This document shows, in pieces, positions 23,845-31,552 of a stretch of 42,258 bases of DNA; position 1 is the first letter of the stretch, and each line of letters starts with the position of its first letter. A model generated the notes under the pieces. The model had not been told where the DNA came from. It did no database searches and saw only the letters and a list, made by a program, of their open reading frames with translations. Both the position numbers and the translations under genes were made by a program. The DNA lies in NCBI GenBank assembly GCA_023259675.1, contig JALRGT010000026.1:1-42258 (forward strand), written 5' to 3'. The DNA comes from Flavobacterium sp. GTDB taxonomy: Bacteria > Bacteroidota > Bacteroidia > Flavobacteriales > Flavobacteriaceae.

Positions 23845-24873
23845 ATGGGTTTATTGGATTTTATGATGGCGGAAATAGCGATGGATTTAGGAACAGCTAA
23901 TACTTTAATAATTTATGACGGGAAAATAGTGGTGGATAGTCCTTCTATGGTAGCCAGGGATATTAGAAATGGGAAAATTATTGCTGTAGGTAAAGAGGCC
24001 AGTTTAATGCATGGTAAGACACATGAGAACATTAAAACTATCCGACCACTTAAAGACGGGGTTATTGCAGATTTTGATGCCTCAGAGAAAATGATCAGCT
24101 GGTTTATAAAAAATATACCTAATTTAAAGAAAAACTTTTTCACTCCCGCACTGAGAATGGTTGTATGCATTCCCAGTGGTATTACCGAGGTAGAAATGAG
24201 AGCCGTAAAGGAGTCTTGCGAACGGGTAAACGGGAAAGAAGTGTATTTAATTCATGAGCCTATGGCTGCTGCTATTGGAATTGGTTTAGATGTTATGCAG
24301 CCCAAGGGACATATCATCGTTGATATTGGAGGAGGGACTACGGAAATTGCGGTTATCGCCCTTGGAGGAATAGTTTGTGACAAATCCATAAAAATTGCTG
24401 GGGATGTTTTTACCAATGATATATTGTTCTATATGAGAACACAGCATAATTTGTATATTGGGGATGCTTCTGCTGAAACAATAAAAATTGATGTTGGCGC
24501 TGCAATGGAAGAACTTGATGGGGCACCTGATGACATAATGGTTCGCGGAAGGGATCTGCTTACCGGAAAACCTAAGGAGGTCAAGATTGCCTTTAGAGAA
24601 ATTGCAAGAGCTTTGGATAAATCAATACAGAGAATAGAAGACGCGATTATGGTAACGCTTTCATTGACACCACCAGAACTGGCTGCAGACATTTATAATA
24701 CGGGTTTGTATCTCGCAGGAGGAGGTGCATTGCTGCGCGGTCTTGATAAAAGGATTTCTCAGAAGACGGATTTACCAGTTTTTATTGCAGAAGATCCTTT
24801 AAGAGCCGTGGTTAGAGGTACTGGTACTGTCCTGAAAAACATACCTAAATATAAAAGCGTGCTGATAAAATAA
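23845..24873 (+). CDS. mreB: Stand-alone MreB-like rod-shape actin
   Basis: A 342-residue MreB/Mbl-family protein at normal length. Actin-fold motifs are present: phosphate 1 MDLGTANTLI, connect 1 PMAAAIGIGLDV, phosphate 2 VDIGGGTTEIAVIALGG and the adenosine motif LYLAGGGALLRGLD. MreB filaments guide cell-wall synthesis beneath the inner membrane. In this phylum mreB normally heads an mreBCD-pbp2-rodA cluster; here no such genes follow, only hairpins and a tRNA. It is thus either an extra paralogue or a relocated gene. Several positions that I would expect to be conserved differ (ESCERVNGKE, FYMRTQHNLYIGDASAETIK), in line with a second copy. Confidence 0.93.
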   Translation: MGLLDFMMAEIAMDLGTANTLIIYDGKIVVDSPSMVARDIRNGKIIAVGKEASLMHGKTHENIKTIRPLKDGVIADFDASEKMISWFIKNIPNLKKNFFTPALRMVVCIPSGITEVEMRAVKESCERVNGKEVYLIHEPMAAAIGIGLDVMQPKGHIIVDIGGGTTEIAVIALGGIVCDKSIKIAGDVFTNDILFYMRTQHNLYIGDASAETIKIDVGAAMEELDGAPDDIMVRGRDLLTGKPKEVKIAFREIARALDKSIQRIEDAIMVTLSLTPPELAADIYNTGLYLAGGGALLRGLDKRISQKTDLPVFIAEDPLRAVVRGTGTVLKNIPKYKSVLIK

Positions 24874-25005
24874 GTTCATTATTGCATCCTTACAATTGAG
24901 CTTTTGCACCCGATCTAACAAAAATTGTTGAATGATTGACTTCCTCTTTCCAGAATGAGCTCTGTTTTGGAAATGAAAAGCTTTTTCAATCAGAGATTGA
25001 AAACT

Positions 25006-25063
25006 TTTTTTTGTGACTATTTGTTTTTTTGAGCAAGATCAAAACCAAATAGTCACAAAAAAA
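25006..25063 (+). terminator. Long hairpin after mreB
   Basis: TTTTTTTGTGACTATTTG (25006-25023) pairs perfectly over 18 bp with CAAATAGTCACAAAAAAA (25046-25063). The T-rich outer arm is on the 5' side for plus-strand reading, so it would act best for transcripts from the minus strand. Confidence 0.65.
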
Positions 25064-25090
25064 GCCTACACTTTCGTGTAAGCTTTTTAT
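25058..25090 (+). terminator. Terminator after mreB
   Basis: AAAAAGCCTACAC and GTGTAAGCTTTTT form a stem with one mismatch and a TTTC loop, followed by a T-tract. It shares its 5' A-run with the end of the preceding hairpin, so the two structures exclude one another. Confidence 0.75.
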
Positions 25091-25096
25091 TCTTAA

Positions 25097-25113
25097 GTGA
25101 CCTCGACTGGATT
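25097..25113. repeat. 17-bp copy of the tRNA-Arg 3' end
   Basis: GTGACCTCGACTGGATT occurs at 25097-25113 and at 25214-25230 (inside the tRNA gene) in the same orientation. Both copies follow a CTTTTTATTC string from a terminator. A second copy of a tRNA 3' end is how integrases mark attachment sites; decay of a tandem tRNA gene is the alternative. Confidence 0.75.
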
Positions 25114-25147
25114 TTGCTCCGCAACATCCAACAAAGCTCCGCTTTGA

Positions 25148-25209
25148 AAAAAGAGAAAGTCTAAAAATAATTTCAAGTAAACTTAATTATTTTTAGACTT
25201 TCTCTTTTT
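25148..25209. terminator. 25-bp perfect stem, bidirectional terminator next to tRNA-Arg
   Basis: The arm at 25148-25172 (AAAAAGAGAAAGTCTAAAAA...) is the exact reverse complement of 25185-25209. The loop is 12 bases. Read on the minus strand it begins 6 bases after the tRNA-Arg 3' end and ends in a T-run, so it is the tRNA terminator. Confidence 0.85.
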
Positions 25210-25214
25210 ATTCG

Positions 25215-25288
25215 TGACCTCGACTGGATTCAAACCAGTAACCTCTTGAGCCGTAATCAAGTGCGCTATTCAGTTGCGCCACGAGGCC
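25215..25288 (-). tRNA. tRNA-Arg (anticodon ACG)
   Basis: 74 nt on the minus strand. The acceptor stem is GGCCTCG/CGAGGTC with one G-T pair. The anticodon arm is CTTGA-TTACGGC-TCAAG, giving anticodon ACG (A34 would become inosine to read CGN). The T arm is ACTGG-TTTGAAT-CCAGT. Discriminator A73; no encoded CCA. The 17 bases of its 3' end are repeated at 25097-25113. Confidence 0.95.
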
Positions 25289-25392
25289 TTATTGTTTTGC
25301 TAAAGTAGCTCATAGTTGAACGGCTTAGCGGGTGCAAATATAGAGATAAATGTGTAAATTGCAAGCCTAATTTGGTATAAATAATAAAAAAT

Positions 25393-25905
25393 ATGTCCTT
25401 AAAAAATTATATACGTGATATTCAAGGGTTTCCGAAAGAAGGAATTTTGTTTAAAGATATTACCCCTTTGTTAATTGATCCAAAAGCCCGGAAAGAATGT
25501 CTTCAAATCTTGGTTGCTTCATTAAAAGATAAAAAAATTGATAAGGTTGTTGGTGCCGAAAGTAGAGGTTTTTTATTTGGGATGCTTCTTGCCGATGCTT
25601 TGAATGTAGGTTTTGTACCTGTTAGAAAGCCCAATAAATTACCGTATAAAACTATTTCGGCTTCATATGATTTAGAATATGGTACCGATTGCTTAGAGAT
25701 TCATGTCGATGCTATCCAAAAAGGAGAAAAAGTTCTCATTCACGATGATGTGTTGGCAACAGGTGGAACTGCAAAAGCGGTTTGTGAGTTGGTGGAAAAA
25801 TTAGGAGGCGAAATAGTGCAACTCAATTTCTTGATGGAGTTGACTTTCTTAAACGGTCGAGACAAAATAAAAGGATACGATGTTTTTGCAGCGATGGAGT
25901 ATTAA
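25393..25905 (+). CDS. apt: Adenine phosphoribosyltransferase
   Basis: A 170-residue type I phosphoribosyltransferase. It converts adenine and PRPP into AMP (purine salvage, cytoplasm). The adenine-site/hood region PKEGILFKDITPLL, VGAESRGFLFG and the PRPP loop VLIHDDVLATGGTAKA are present. Size and motifs are standard. The gene is read away from the divergent tRNA-Arg; 58 bp downstream lies the DUF1684 gene. Confidence 0.96.
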   Translation: MSLKNYIRDIQGFPKEGILFKDITPLLIDPKARKECLQILVASLKDKKIDKVVGAESRGFLFGMLLADALNVGFVPVRKPNKLPYKTISASYDLEYGTDCLEIHVDAIQKGEKVLIHDDVLATGGTAKAVCELVEKLGGEIVQLNFLMELTFLNGRDKIKGYDVFAAMEY

Positions 25906-25963
25906 TACATGTCCTTTTTGCAGCATTGTATCTTTTAAGCTATTTTTGCTTAAAATTCTATAA

Positions 25964-26566
25964 ATGGGAAAACTTTTTCTTTTTTTGTGCTTCATTCCAT
26001 CTGCTTTTTGCTTTGGTCAAGAACAATTTGATTTTCAATCTGCAAAAAAGTTCCAAAATAAATTAAACGAAGAGTATTCAGATGCTAAAACGAGTCCGCT
26101 TGAAAAAGCAGATTTAGCTTCCTTTCAAACTTTGGATTATTTTCCTATTAGTGAAAAGTACTTTGTTGTTTCCAAATTTGTGCGGACAGCTGAGGAAAAG
26201 CCGTTTAAAATGAAAACGTCTACAAATAGAAAACCGATTTATATCAAATACGGTGAAGTTCATTTTGCAATCGAGGGTAAGAGTTTTAAATTGAATGTAT
26301 ATCGAGATATTGAACTTTCGAAAAACGAACTCTATAAAGACTATTTGTTTCTACCTTTTTCTGATTTGACTTCCGGTAATGAAAGCTATATTGGCGGACG
26401 ATAAATTGATTTAACAATTCCAAAAGGGAATAGCATCACAGTAGATTTTAATACGGCTTACAATCCGTACTGTGCCTATAATTCTAATTATTCTTGCCCC
26501 AAAGTGCCTTTGGAAAATGATTTAAATATCGAAATAAAGGCGGGAGTTAAAAAATATCACAACTAA
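25964..26566 (+). pseudogene. DUF1684 protein interrupted by a stop codon at codon 147
   Basis: The frame begins with a signal peptide (MGKLFLFLCFIPSAFCFGQ) and gives 146 residues ending FSDLTSGNESYIGGR, then TAA (26402-26404). The same frame continues without further stops as IDLTIPKGNSITVDFNTAYN, PYCAYNSNYSCPKVPLENDL and stops at 26564-26566, overlapping the next ATG. In the DUF1684 family the position is normally a Tyr (GGRY(I/L)D), so a single TAT/TAC to TAA change broke the gene. The lost part carries the best-conserved YNPYCAY...C.P segment. Either a recent inactivation or a sequencing error. Confidence 0.85.
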
Positions 26567-27225
26567 TGAAATACTTTAATTTACATACCCATCAATATAC
26601 GAATCAGTCCGATGTGTTGGAATTAGTCAATCAATATCCACAAGAATTTGATGCGAACTTACCGTTTTACTCGATAGGAATCCATCCTTTATTTATTGAT
26701 CAAGAACGTTTGGAAAGCGATTTTCAAATTCTGGAACAGAAAGTACCATTGGCGGAATGTTTGGCAGTGGGAGAATGTGGTTTGGATAAGCGTAGCGAAA
26801 CACCTTTTACGATTCAATTGGCAGTATTGGAAAAACAGTTGGTATTGGCCGAAAAGTACCAGAAACCCGTCGTGATACATTGTGTTCTTGCTTTTCAGGA
26901 ATTAGTTGAAATGAAGAACACATTGAAAATAACGACTCCAATTTTAATTCATGGTTTTTCAAAAAAAGAACAATTGGCCAAACAGCTTTTGGATAACGGA
27001 TTTTATCTTTCGTTTGGTAAAAACTTATTGAGAAATCCAGAGCTGGAAACGGTTTTTACAAGTGTACCCAACGATCGTTTTTTCTTAGAAACCGATATGG
27101 TTGAAGAAGGAATTCAAGAAGTTTATGCCTTGGCAGCAAAATATAAAGGCTGGACGGAAGCAGAAATGCAAAATCAGGTGAATAATAATTTTAGAACTGT
27201 TTTTAAAACAGACTTGAAACTTTAA
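26566..27225 (+). CDS. TatD-family metal-dependent hydrolase
   Basis: A 219-residue TIM-barrel hydrolase. The metal motif is at the N terminus as NLHTHQY (family HxH), followed by AVGECGLDKRSE with the metal-binding Glu, VVIHCVLAFQE, ILIHGFSKK and FLETD. TatD-like enzymes act as DNases or other phosphodiesterases in the cytoplasm; this short form is a common Bacteroidota variant whose substrate is not set. It starts at the stop of the DUF1684 frame (TAATG), so the two are translationally coupled, and ends 13 bases before the TcdA-like gene. Confidence 0.88.
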   Translation: MKYFNLHTHQYTNQSDVLELVNQYPQEFDANLPFYSIGIHPLFIDQERLESDFQILEQKVPLAECLAVGECGLDKRSETPFTIQLAVLEKQLVLAEKYQKPVVIHCVLAFQELVEMKNTLKITTPILIHGFSKKEQLAKQLLDNGFYLSFGKNLLRNPELETVFTSVPNDRFFLETDMVEEGIQEVYALAAKYKGWTEAEMQNQVNNNFRTVFKTDLKL

Positions 27226-27238
27226 ACAAAATCAAGAA

Positions 27239-27952
27239 ATGGCTGAGTGGACCGAAAGAGCGGAACTTTTATTTAGAAAAGAAGGATTAGAAAAATTGCA
27301 AAATGCCAATGTGATGGTGGTTGGTTTAGGAGGAGTAGGTTCCTTTGCAGCCGAATTTTTGGCTAGGGCAGGAGTGGGTAACATGACTATTGTGGATGGT
27401 GACGTCGTGGATATTACTAATATAAACAGACAATTACCAGCGTTGCATTCTTCAGTAGGACAACCCAAAGTTGCTGTTGTGGGCGATCGATTGATGGATA
27501 TTAATCCAGCATTGAACCTAACACGGGTGCAAGAGTTTTTGTCTCCGGAGCGTGCTTTTGAGATTGTAACACCCGAATTTGATTATGTTTTAGATTGTAT
27601 TGATAGTGTGACGCCAAAAATTAATTTGATAATTTCTGCAAAACGAAATAGGGTTAAAATAATTTCTAGTATGGGAGCAGGAGGAAAGATGGAAGCTTCT
27701 AAAGTAAAAGTAGCCGATATTGGTAAAACAATCAACTGTTATTTTTCTAAAGCAATTAGAAAGCGTTTGAAGAAAATAAAAATTAACAAATTGAAAGTGG
27801 TGTTTTCTTCTGAAATTCAAGACGAAGGCAGTTTAAAATTGACCGATGGCTCTAATTTTAAAAAATCTTTTTACGGAACCAATAGTTATATGCCAGGATT
27901 ATTTGGCCTGTATGCCGCTGAAACGGTAATTCGTTATTTGATTAAAAAATAG
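27239..27952 (+). CDS. tcdA: tRNA threonylcarbamoyladenosine dehydratase (TcdA/CsdL-like, ThiF family)
   Basis: A 237-residue E1-like protein. The Rossmann ATP-binding motif VVGLGGVGSFAAEFLARAGV, then VDGDVVDITNINRQ and DCIDSVTPK are visible, and MGAGGKMEASKVKVADIGKT matches the TcdA subfamily. The enzyme uses ATP to dehydrate t6A37 of tRNA to the cyclic form ct6A. It follows the TatD gene by 13 bases, and likely belongs to the same operon. The YgdL/CsdL type was formerly called a HesA/MoeB/ThiF-family protein. Confidence 0.9.
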   Translation: MAEWTERAELLFRKEGLEKLQNANVMVVGLGGVGSFAAEFLARAGVGNMTIVDGDVVDITNINRQLPALHSSVGQPKVAVVGDRLMDINPALNLTRVQEFLSPERAFEIVTPEFDYVLDCIDSVTPKINLIISAKRNRVKIISSMGAGGKMEASKVKVADIGKTINCYFSKAIRKRLKKIKINKLKVVFSSEIQDEGSLKLTDGSNFKKSFYGTNSYMPGLFGLYAAETVIRYLIKK

Positions 27953-27977
27953 TGAATAGTAAATAGTAAATAGTGAG
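27950..27977. repeat. Short tandem heptamers (AATAGTA/G) after tcdA
   Basis: The stretch TAGTGAATAGTAAATAGTAA plus ATAGTGAG carries three to four seven-base units starting in the tcdA stop codon. It is a second heptamer array in the window besides that in mnmE. Confidence 0.6.
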
Positions 27978-28066
27978 AAGTTAATAGTTATAAGAGAGAA
28001 GTATTCCTTTACCTGATAACCATTACTCAAAACCAAAACCAAAACATAAAATCTAAAACCCAATAA

Positions 28067-28741
28067 ATGATACAAACCGTAATTTTCGACATGGATGGTG
28101 TAATTGTAGATACCGAACCGGTACACCGCTATGCTTATTTTAAACAATTTGCTGAATTAAACATTACAGTACCAGAAGATTTTTATACTACGCTAACGGG
28201 GCTTTCAACTCGAAATACTTTTCAAAAATTGAAAGATAAATTTGCCCTAGAAAATGAAGTAGAGGATTTAATTCTGCAAAAAAGAGCCATTTTTAATGAT
28301 GCTTTCGATACCAAAAAAGATTTGGAATTATTGGAAGGAGTTGAAAATCTGATTAAAGATTTACATCAAAACGGCATGCAATTAATTTTAGCTTCTTCGG
28401 CTTCCAAAGTAACCATCAATCGCGTTTTTACCCGTTTTAAATTACATGATTATTTCACCCATATTGTGAGCGGTGAAGATTTTCCACAATCAAAGCCACA
28501 TCCTGCAATATTTGAACATGCGGCTTCGTTATCTATTGCACCAAAGCAAAATTGCATCGTGATAGAAGACAGTACCAATGGGATAAAAGCGTCTAAAGCT
28601 GCCGGTATTTTTTGTGTAGGTTATAATAGTGTTCACTCTAAAGACCAGGATTTATCAGAGGCCAATATAGTAATCAATCATTTCAATGAATTAGGATTTA
28701 ATGAAGTGAAAAGTATTGACTCTGAATTAACTAATAATTAA
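28067..28741 (+). CDS. HAD-superfamily phosphatase, beta-phosphoglucomutase-like
   Basis: A 224-residue HAD hydrolase with cap type C1. Motif I is FDMDGVIVDTEPVH (two catalytic Asp), motif II is LASSAS, the motif III Lys lies in SKPHPAIFEHAA and motif IV is VIEDSTNGIKAS. This pattern matches the beta-phosphoglucomutase/phosphatase-like branch; a sugar phosphate is the most probable substrate, but mutase versus phosphatase cannot be told. The gene is 114 bp from tcdA and 51 bp before the DUF2911 start. Confidence 0.9.
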   Translation: MIQTVIFDMDGVIVDTEPVHRYAYFKQFAELNITVPEDFYTTLTGLSTRNTFQKLKDKFALENEVEDLILQKRAIFNDAFDTKKDLELLEGVENLIKDLHQNGMQLILASSASKVTINRVFTRFKLHDYFTHIVSGEDFPQSKPHPAIFEHAASLSIAPKQNCIVIEDSTNGIKASKAAGIFCVGYNSVHSKDQDLSEANIVINHFNELGFNEVKSIDSELTNN

Positions 28742-28792
28742 TAGTATTAATTTTTTGAATTTGTAAATTTGAAAACACTAAATTTTTTTAAG

Positions 28793-29635
28793 ATGAAAAA
28801 TATTCTCATTGCTCTAGTTATTGTTATTACACAATTTACATTAGAGGCTCAGGTAAAAACGCCTCAAGCAAGTCCTAAAGCAACAATTAATCAAGTTGTT
28901 GGTTTGACAGATGTTGAAATTGCATATTCGAGACCGTCTGCAAGAGGGAGGGTTGTTTTTGGAAACTTAGTCCCTTTTGGGAAACTTTGGAGAACTGGAG
29001 CCAATGAAAACACAACAATTTCTTTTAGTGATGATGTGATTATTGATGGTAAGACCTTAAAAAAAGGGACGTATGCTTTATATACGATTCCTAATATCCA
29101 AAGTTGGGATATTATTTTTTATTCGACAACGGACAATTGGGGAAATCCAAAGGAATTTAAAGAGGAAAACATTGCATTAAAGACTTCAGTGAAAGAAGAA
29201 ACTTTATCTAAGCCAATAGAAACATTTACGATTGGAATCAGCAATGTAGATTCGAATTTCGCCCATTTGGACATATATTGGGAAAATTCTCATGTAGCTT
29301 TAAAGTTTGAAGTTCCAACACAAAAAAAAGCCACTGAAAGTATCGAAAGAGCCTTTGCGGGTCCTTCGGCAAATGATTATTTTTCGGCAGCTCAATACTT
29401 TTATCAGTTTGATGGAGACATCAATAAAGCCAACGCTTATATAGATAAAGCTTTAGATTTAAGTGCAGATAAACCATTTTATTATTTGAGGCTAAAATCA
29501 TTAATTCAAGCGAAACAAGGGGATAAAAAAGGGGCAATAGAAACGGCCAAAATTTCACTTTTAGCTGCTGAAAATGCAGGAAATCAAGATTATGTAAAAA
29601 TGAATAAAGATAGCATCTCCGATTGGAGTAAGTAA
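28793..29635 (+). CDS. DUF2911 secreted protein with C-terminal TPR-like helices
   Basis: 280 residues from ATG 28793, chosen because MKNILIALVIVITQFTLEAQ is a clean signal peptide; an upstream in-frame TTG is part of a TAAATTTG box (28764-28771). The DUF2911 domain covers about 25-165: PKATINQVVGLTDVEIAYSR, PSARGRVVFGNLVPFGKLWR, TGANENTTISF and LKKGTYALYTIPN. The end (about 190-280) is helical and TPR-like. DUF2911 proteins are periplasmic or outer-membrane proteins of Bacteroidota with no known activity. Confidence 0.9.
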   Translation: MKNILIALVIVITQFTLEAQVKTPQASPKATINQVVGLTDVEIAYSRPSARGRVVFGNLVPFGKLWRTGANENTTISFSDDVIIDGKTLKKGTYALYTIPNIQSWDIIFYSTTDNWGNPKEFKEENIALKTSVKEETLSKPIETFTIGISNVDSNFAHLDIYWENSHVALKFEVPTQKKATESIERAFAGPSANDYFSAAQYFYQFDGDINKANAYIDKALDLSADKPFYYLRLKSLIQAKQGDKKGAIETAKISLLAAENAGNQDYVKMNKDSISDWSK

Positions 29636-29653
29636 AAGTTATCTTAAGATTAA

Positions 29654-29700
29654 AAAATATCCCCTTTCATGAAATAGAATGAGAGGGGATATTTTATTTT
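29654..29700. terminator. Bidirectional terminator between DUF2911 and the symporter operon
   Basis: AAAATATCCCCT (29654-29665) pairs with AGGGGATATTTT (29684-29695), with A and T runs on either side. It serves both the plus-strand DUF2911 gene and the converging minus-strand operon. Confidence 0.85.
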
Positions 29701-29714
29701 TTTGTGTTTTGAAT

Positions 29715-31430
29715 TTAATTATTTTGTTTTCTAAAAAGAGTCCATTGCAGTACTAATGAAAGAATTATAGTCTGCATTGCACCAATGAAATTAAGCCATA
29801 GATAGCCCAATTTTTCATGTCCGCTTGGATGAATATATATCGCAAAATAATAGATAATAAAAATGGTGATTTGGCTTATGATTGCACTATAAAAAATGGC
29901 TTTTGCCTTTATGTATTTGATATAAAAACCAACCAGAAAGACTCCCAAAACGGTACCGTAAAATATAGAACCAATTATGTTTACCAATTGAATTAAATTT
30001 TCAAATAGTGTGGCAATACAGGCAAAAAGAATGGCAACAATTCCCCAAAATAAGGTGAAAAATTTTGTAGCGTTCAAATAATGTTTCTCCGTTTTTTCTT
30101 CGGATACATTTCTTTTGTAAATATCAATTGCTGTTGTGGAGGCCAACGCGTTTAGCCCTGAAGCGGTAGAGGACATCGCAGCCGATAAAATTACGGCAAG
30201 TAACAAACCAATAAGCCCTTTAGGGAGATAATGCAGAATAAAGTGAAAAAACACATAATCTTTGTCATTAGTCTCACTGTTTTTGTTGGCTTTCAAAATG
30301 ATTTCTTTGGCACGTTCCCTTAAATCTTTTTCTTTTGTGGATATGGCAATTAATTCTTTTCGAAGAATCGGATTATCATAGTCTTGATTCAATTGATCAA
30401 TGTACAATAAGTTAATCACTTTTTTATCCTCAGAAAGTTCGTTGAGTTGGTTTTCTAAACCGTGATATTCATCTTTGTATTTTGTTTTTTCAACTGTTAT
30501 TTTGTTGTTTGGATTGAAATTTAGCGGTACTGGATTAAATTGAAAGAACACAAAAACCATTACTCCTGTCAATAAAATAAAAAATTGCATAGGAACTTTT
30601 AAGAGTCCATTCATAATTAATCCCATCTGGCTTTCACGAACCGATTTACCGGATAAATAGCGTCCAACTTGAGATTGGTCTGTTCCAAAATAAGCTAGCG
30701 CCAGAAAAAAACCACCAGTTATACCGCTCCAAAAGGTATATTTTTCTTCTGGATCTGTAGAAAAATTCACAATATTCATTTTGTCATTCGCACCGGCAAT
30801 ATGCAAAGCATTACTAAAAGTCATGTCATTGGGTAAAAAATGTAAAATCAGAAAAAAGGTGATAAACATACCGGACATGATGACAAACATTTGCTGTTTT
30901 TGGGTAACATTTACTGCTTTGGTTCCACCTGAAAAAGTATAAATAATTACCAAAACACCTATTATGATGTTCATAAAAGTCAGATTCCAACCAAATAGCG
31001 CAGATAATATAATTGCAGGTGCATAGATAGTAAGTCCGGTTCCTAAACCTCTTTGGAATAAAAAAAGTAGGGCTGCAAGAGAACGGGTTTTTAAATCAAA
31101 TCTTTTCTCCAAATATTCATAAGCCGTATACACTTTAAATTTATGATATATCGGAATAAAAGTTAAACTGATTATGATCATGGCAATCGGTAATCCAAAA
31201 TAAAATTGAACAAACCCCATACCGTCATGATATGCCTGTCCAGGCGTAGATAGAAAAGTAATGGCACTGGCTTGGGTTGCCATCACTGATAGTCCTACGG
31301 TATACCATGGTGTTTCATTACCTCCAAGAATATAATCCTCAACATTTTTACTTCCTTTGGTTTTCCAAGCACCATAAATTACAATGAATAATAGAGTGAC
31401 TATAAGTACAATCCAATCAAATAGTTGCAT
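29715..31430 (-). CDS. Sodium:solute symporter (SSS family)
   Basis: A 571-residue inner-membrane transporter with about 13 hydrophobic segments. Family signs include YILGGNETPWYTVGLSVMAT and QASAITFLSTPGQAYHDGMG near the start, LFQRGLGTGLTIYAPAIIL, TFSGGTKAVNVTQKQQ, YFGTDQSQVGRYLSGKS and SAAMSSTASGLNALASTTAI. A charged loop of about 90 residues (near 300-390) interrupts the transmembrane core, a common feature of Bacteroidota members. Substrate unknown; linkage to a PIG-L deacetylase suggests a sugar or acetylated compound. It begins 3 bases after the stop of a 35-codon membrane peptide and is the last gene of the operon. Confidence 0.92.
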   Translation of the reverse strand: MQLFDWIVLIVTLLFIVIYGAWKTKGSKNVEDYILGGNETPWYTVGLSVMATQASAITFLSTPGQAYHDGMGFVQFYFGLPIAMIIISLTFIPIYHKFKVYTAYEYLEKRFDLKTRSLAALLFLFQRGLGTGLTIYAPAIILSALFGWNLTFMNIIIGVLVIIYTFSGGTKAVNVTQKQQMFVIMSGMFITFFLILHFLPNDMTFSNALHIAGANDKMNIVNFSTDPEEKYTFWSGITGGFFLALAYFGTDQSQVGRYLSGKSVRESQMGLIMNGLLKVPMQFFILLTGVMVFVFFQFNPVPLNFNPNNKITVEKTKYKDEYHGLENQLNELSEDKKVINLLYIDQLNQDYDNPILRKELIAISTKEKDLRERAKEIILKANKNSETNDKDYVFFHFILHYLPKGLIGLLLAVILSAAMSSTASGLNALASTTAIDIYKRNVSEEKTEKHYLNATKFFTLFWGIVAILFACIATLFENLIQLVNIIGSIFYGTVLGVFLVGFYIKYIKAKAIFYSAIISQITIFIIYYFAIYIHPSGHEKLGYLWLNFIGAMQTIILSLVLQWTLFRKQNN

Positions 31431-31433
31431 AGG

Positions 31434-31541
31434 TTAAGAATATAATTTCATTATTAGATAAAAGAACAAGATATAAGCTGCATTAGCCACGAGGACATAA
31501 GTGTAAGTTTTGTTCCAATTTTGTGTTTTCTTTGGTTCCAT
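31434..31541 (-). CDS. 35-residue single-span membrane peptide
   Basis: ATG at 31539-31541 and TAA at 31434-31436 on the minus strand. The peptide starts MEPKKTQNWNKTYTYVLVAN and continues AAYILFFYLIMKLYS: a charged head then one hydrophobic helix (about 13-33). It begins 11 bases after the PIG-L stop and ends 3 bases before the symporter start, filling the gap exactly. A small hydrophobic partner encoded directly before its transporter recalls the short subunits (DUF4212/DUF485 type) of other sodium symporters, though the sequence is not clearly of those families. Confidence 0.65.
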   Translation of the reverse strand: MEPKKTQNWNKTYTYVLVANAAYILFFYLIMKLYS

Positions 31542-31552
31542 TTGAATTGATT

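Noticed and set aside
27950..27977. Heptamer array after tcdA as a phase-variation tract
   Set aside because: It lies outside any coding frame and overlaps only the stop codon, so a copy change would have little effect on the protein.
28764..28771. TAAATTTG before the DUF2911 gene as a promoter
   Set aside because: The -7 match and 21-base distance to the ATG are fine, but no TTG lies at the right distance and the gene closely follows the HAD gene, so operon reading is as likely.
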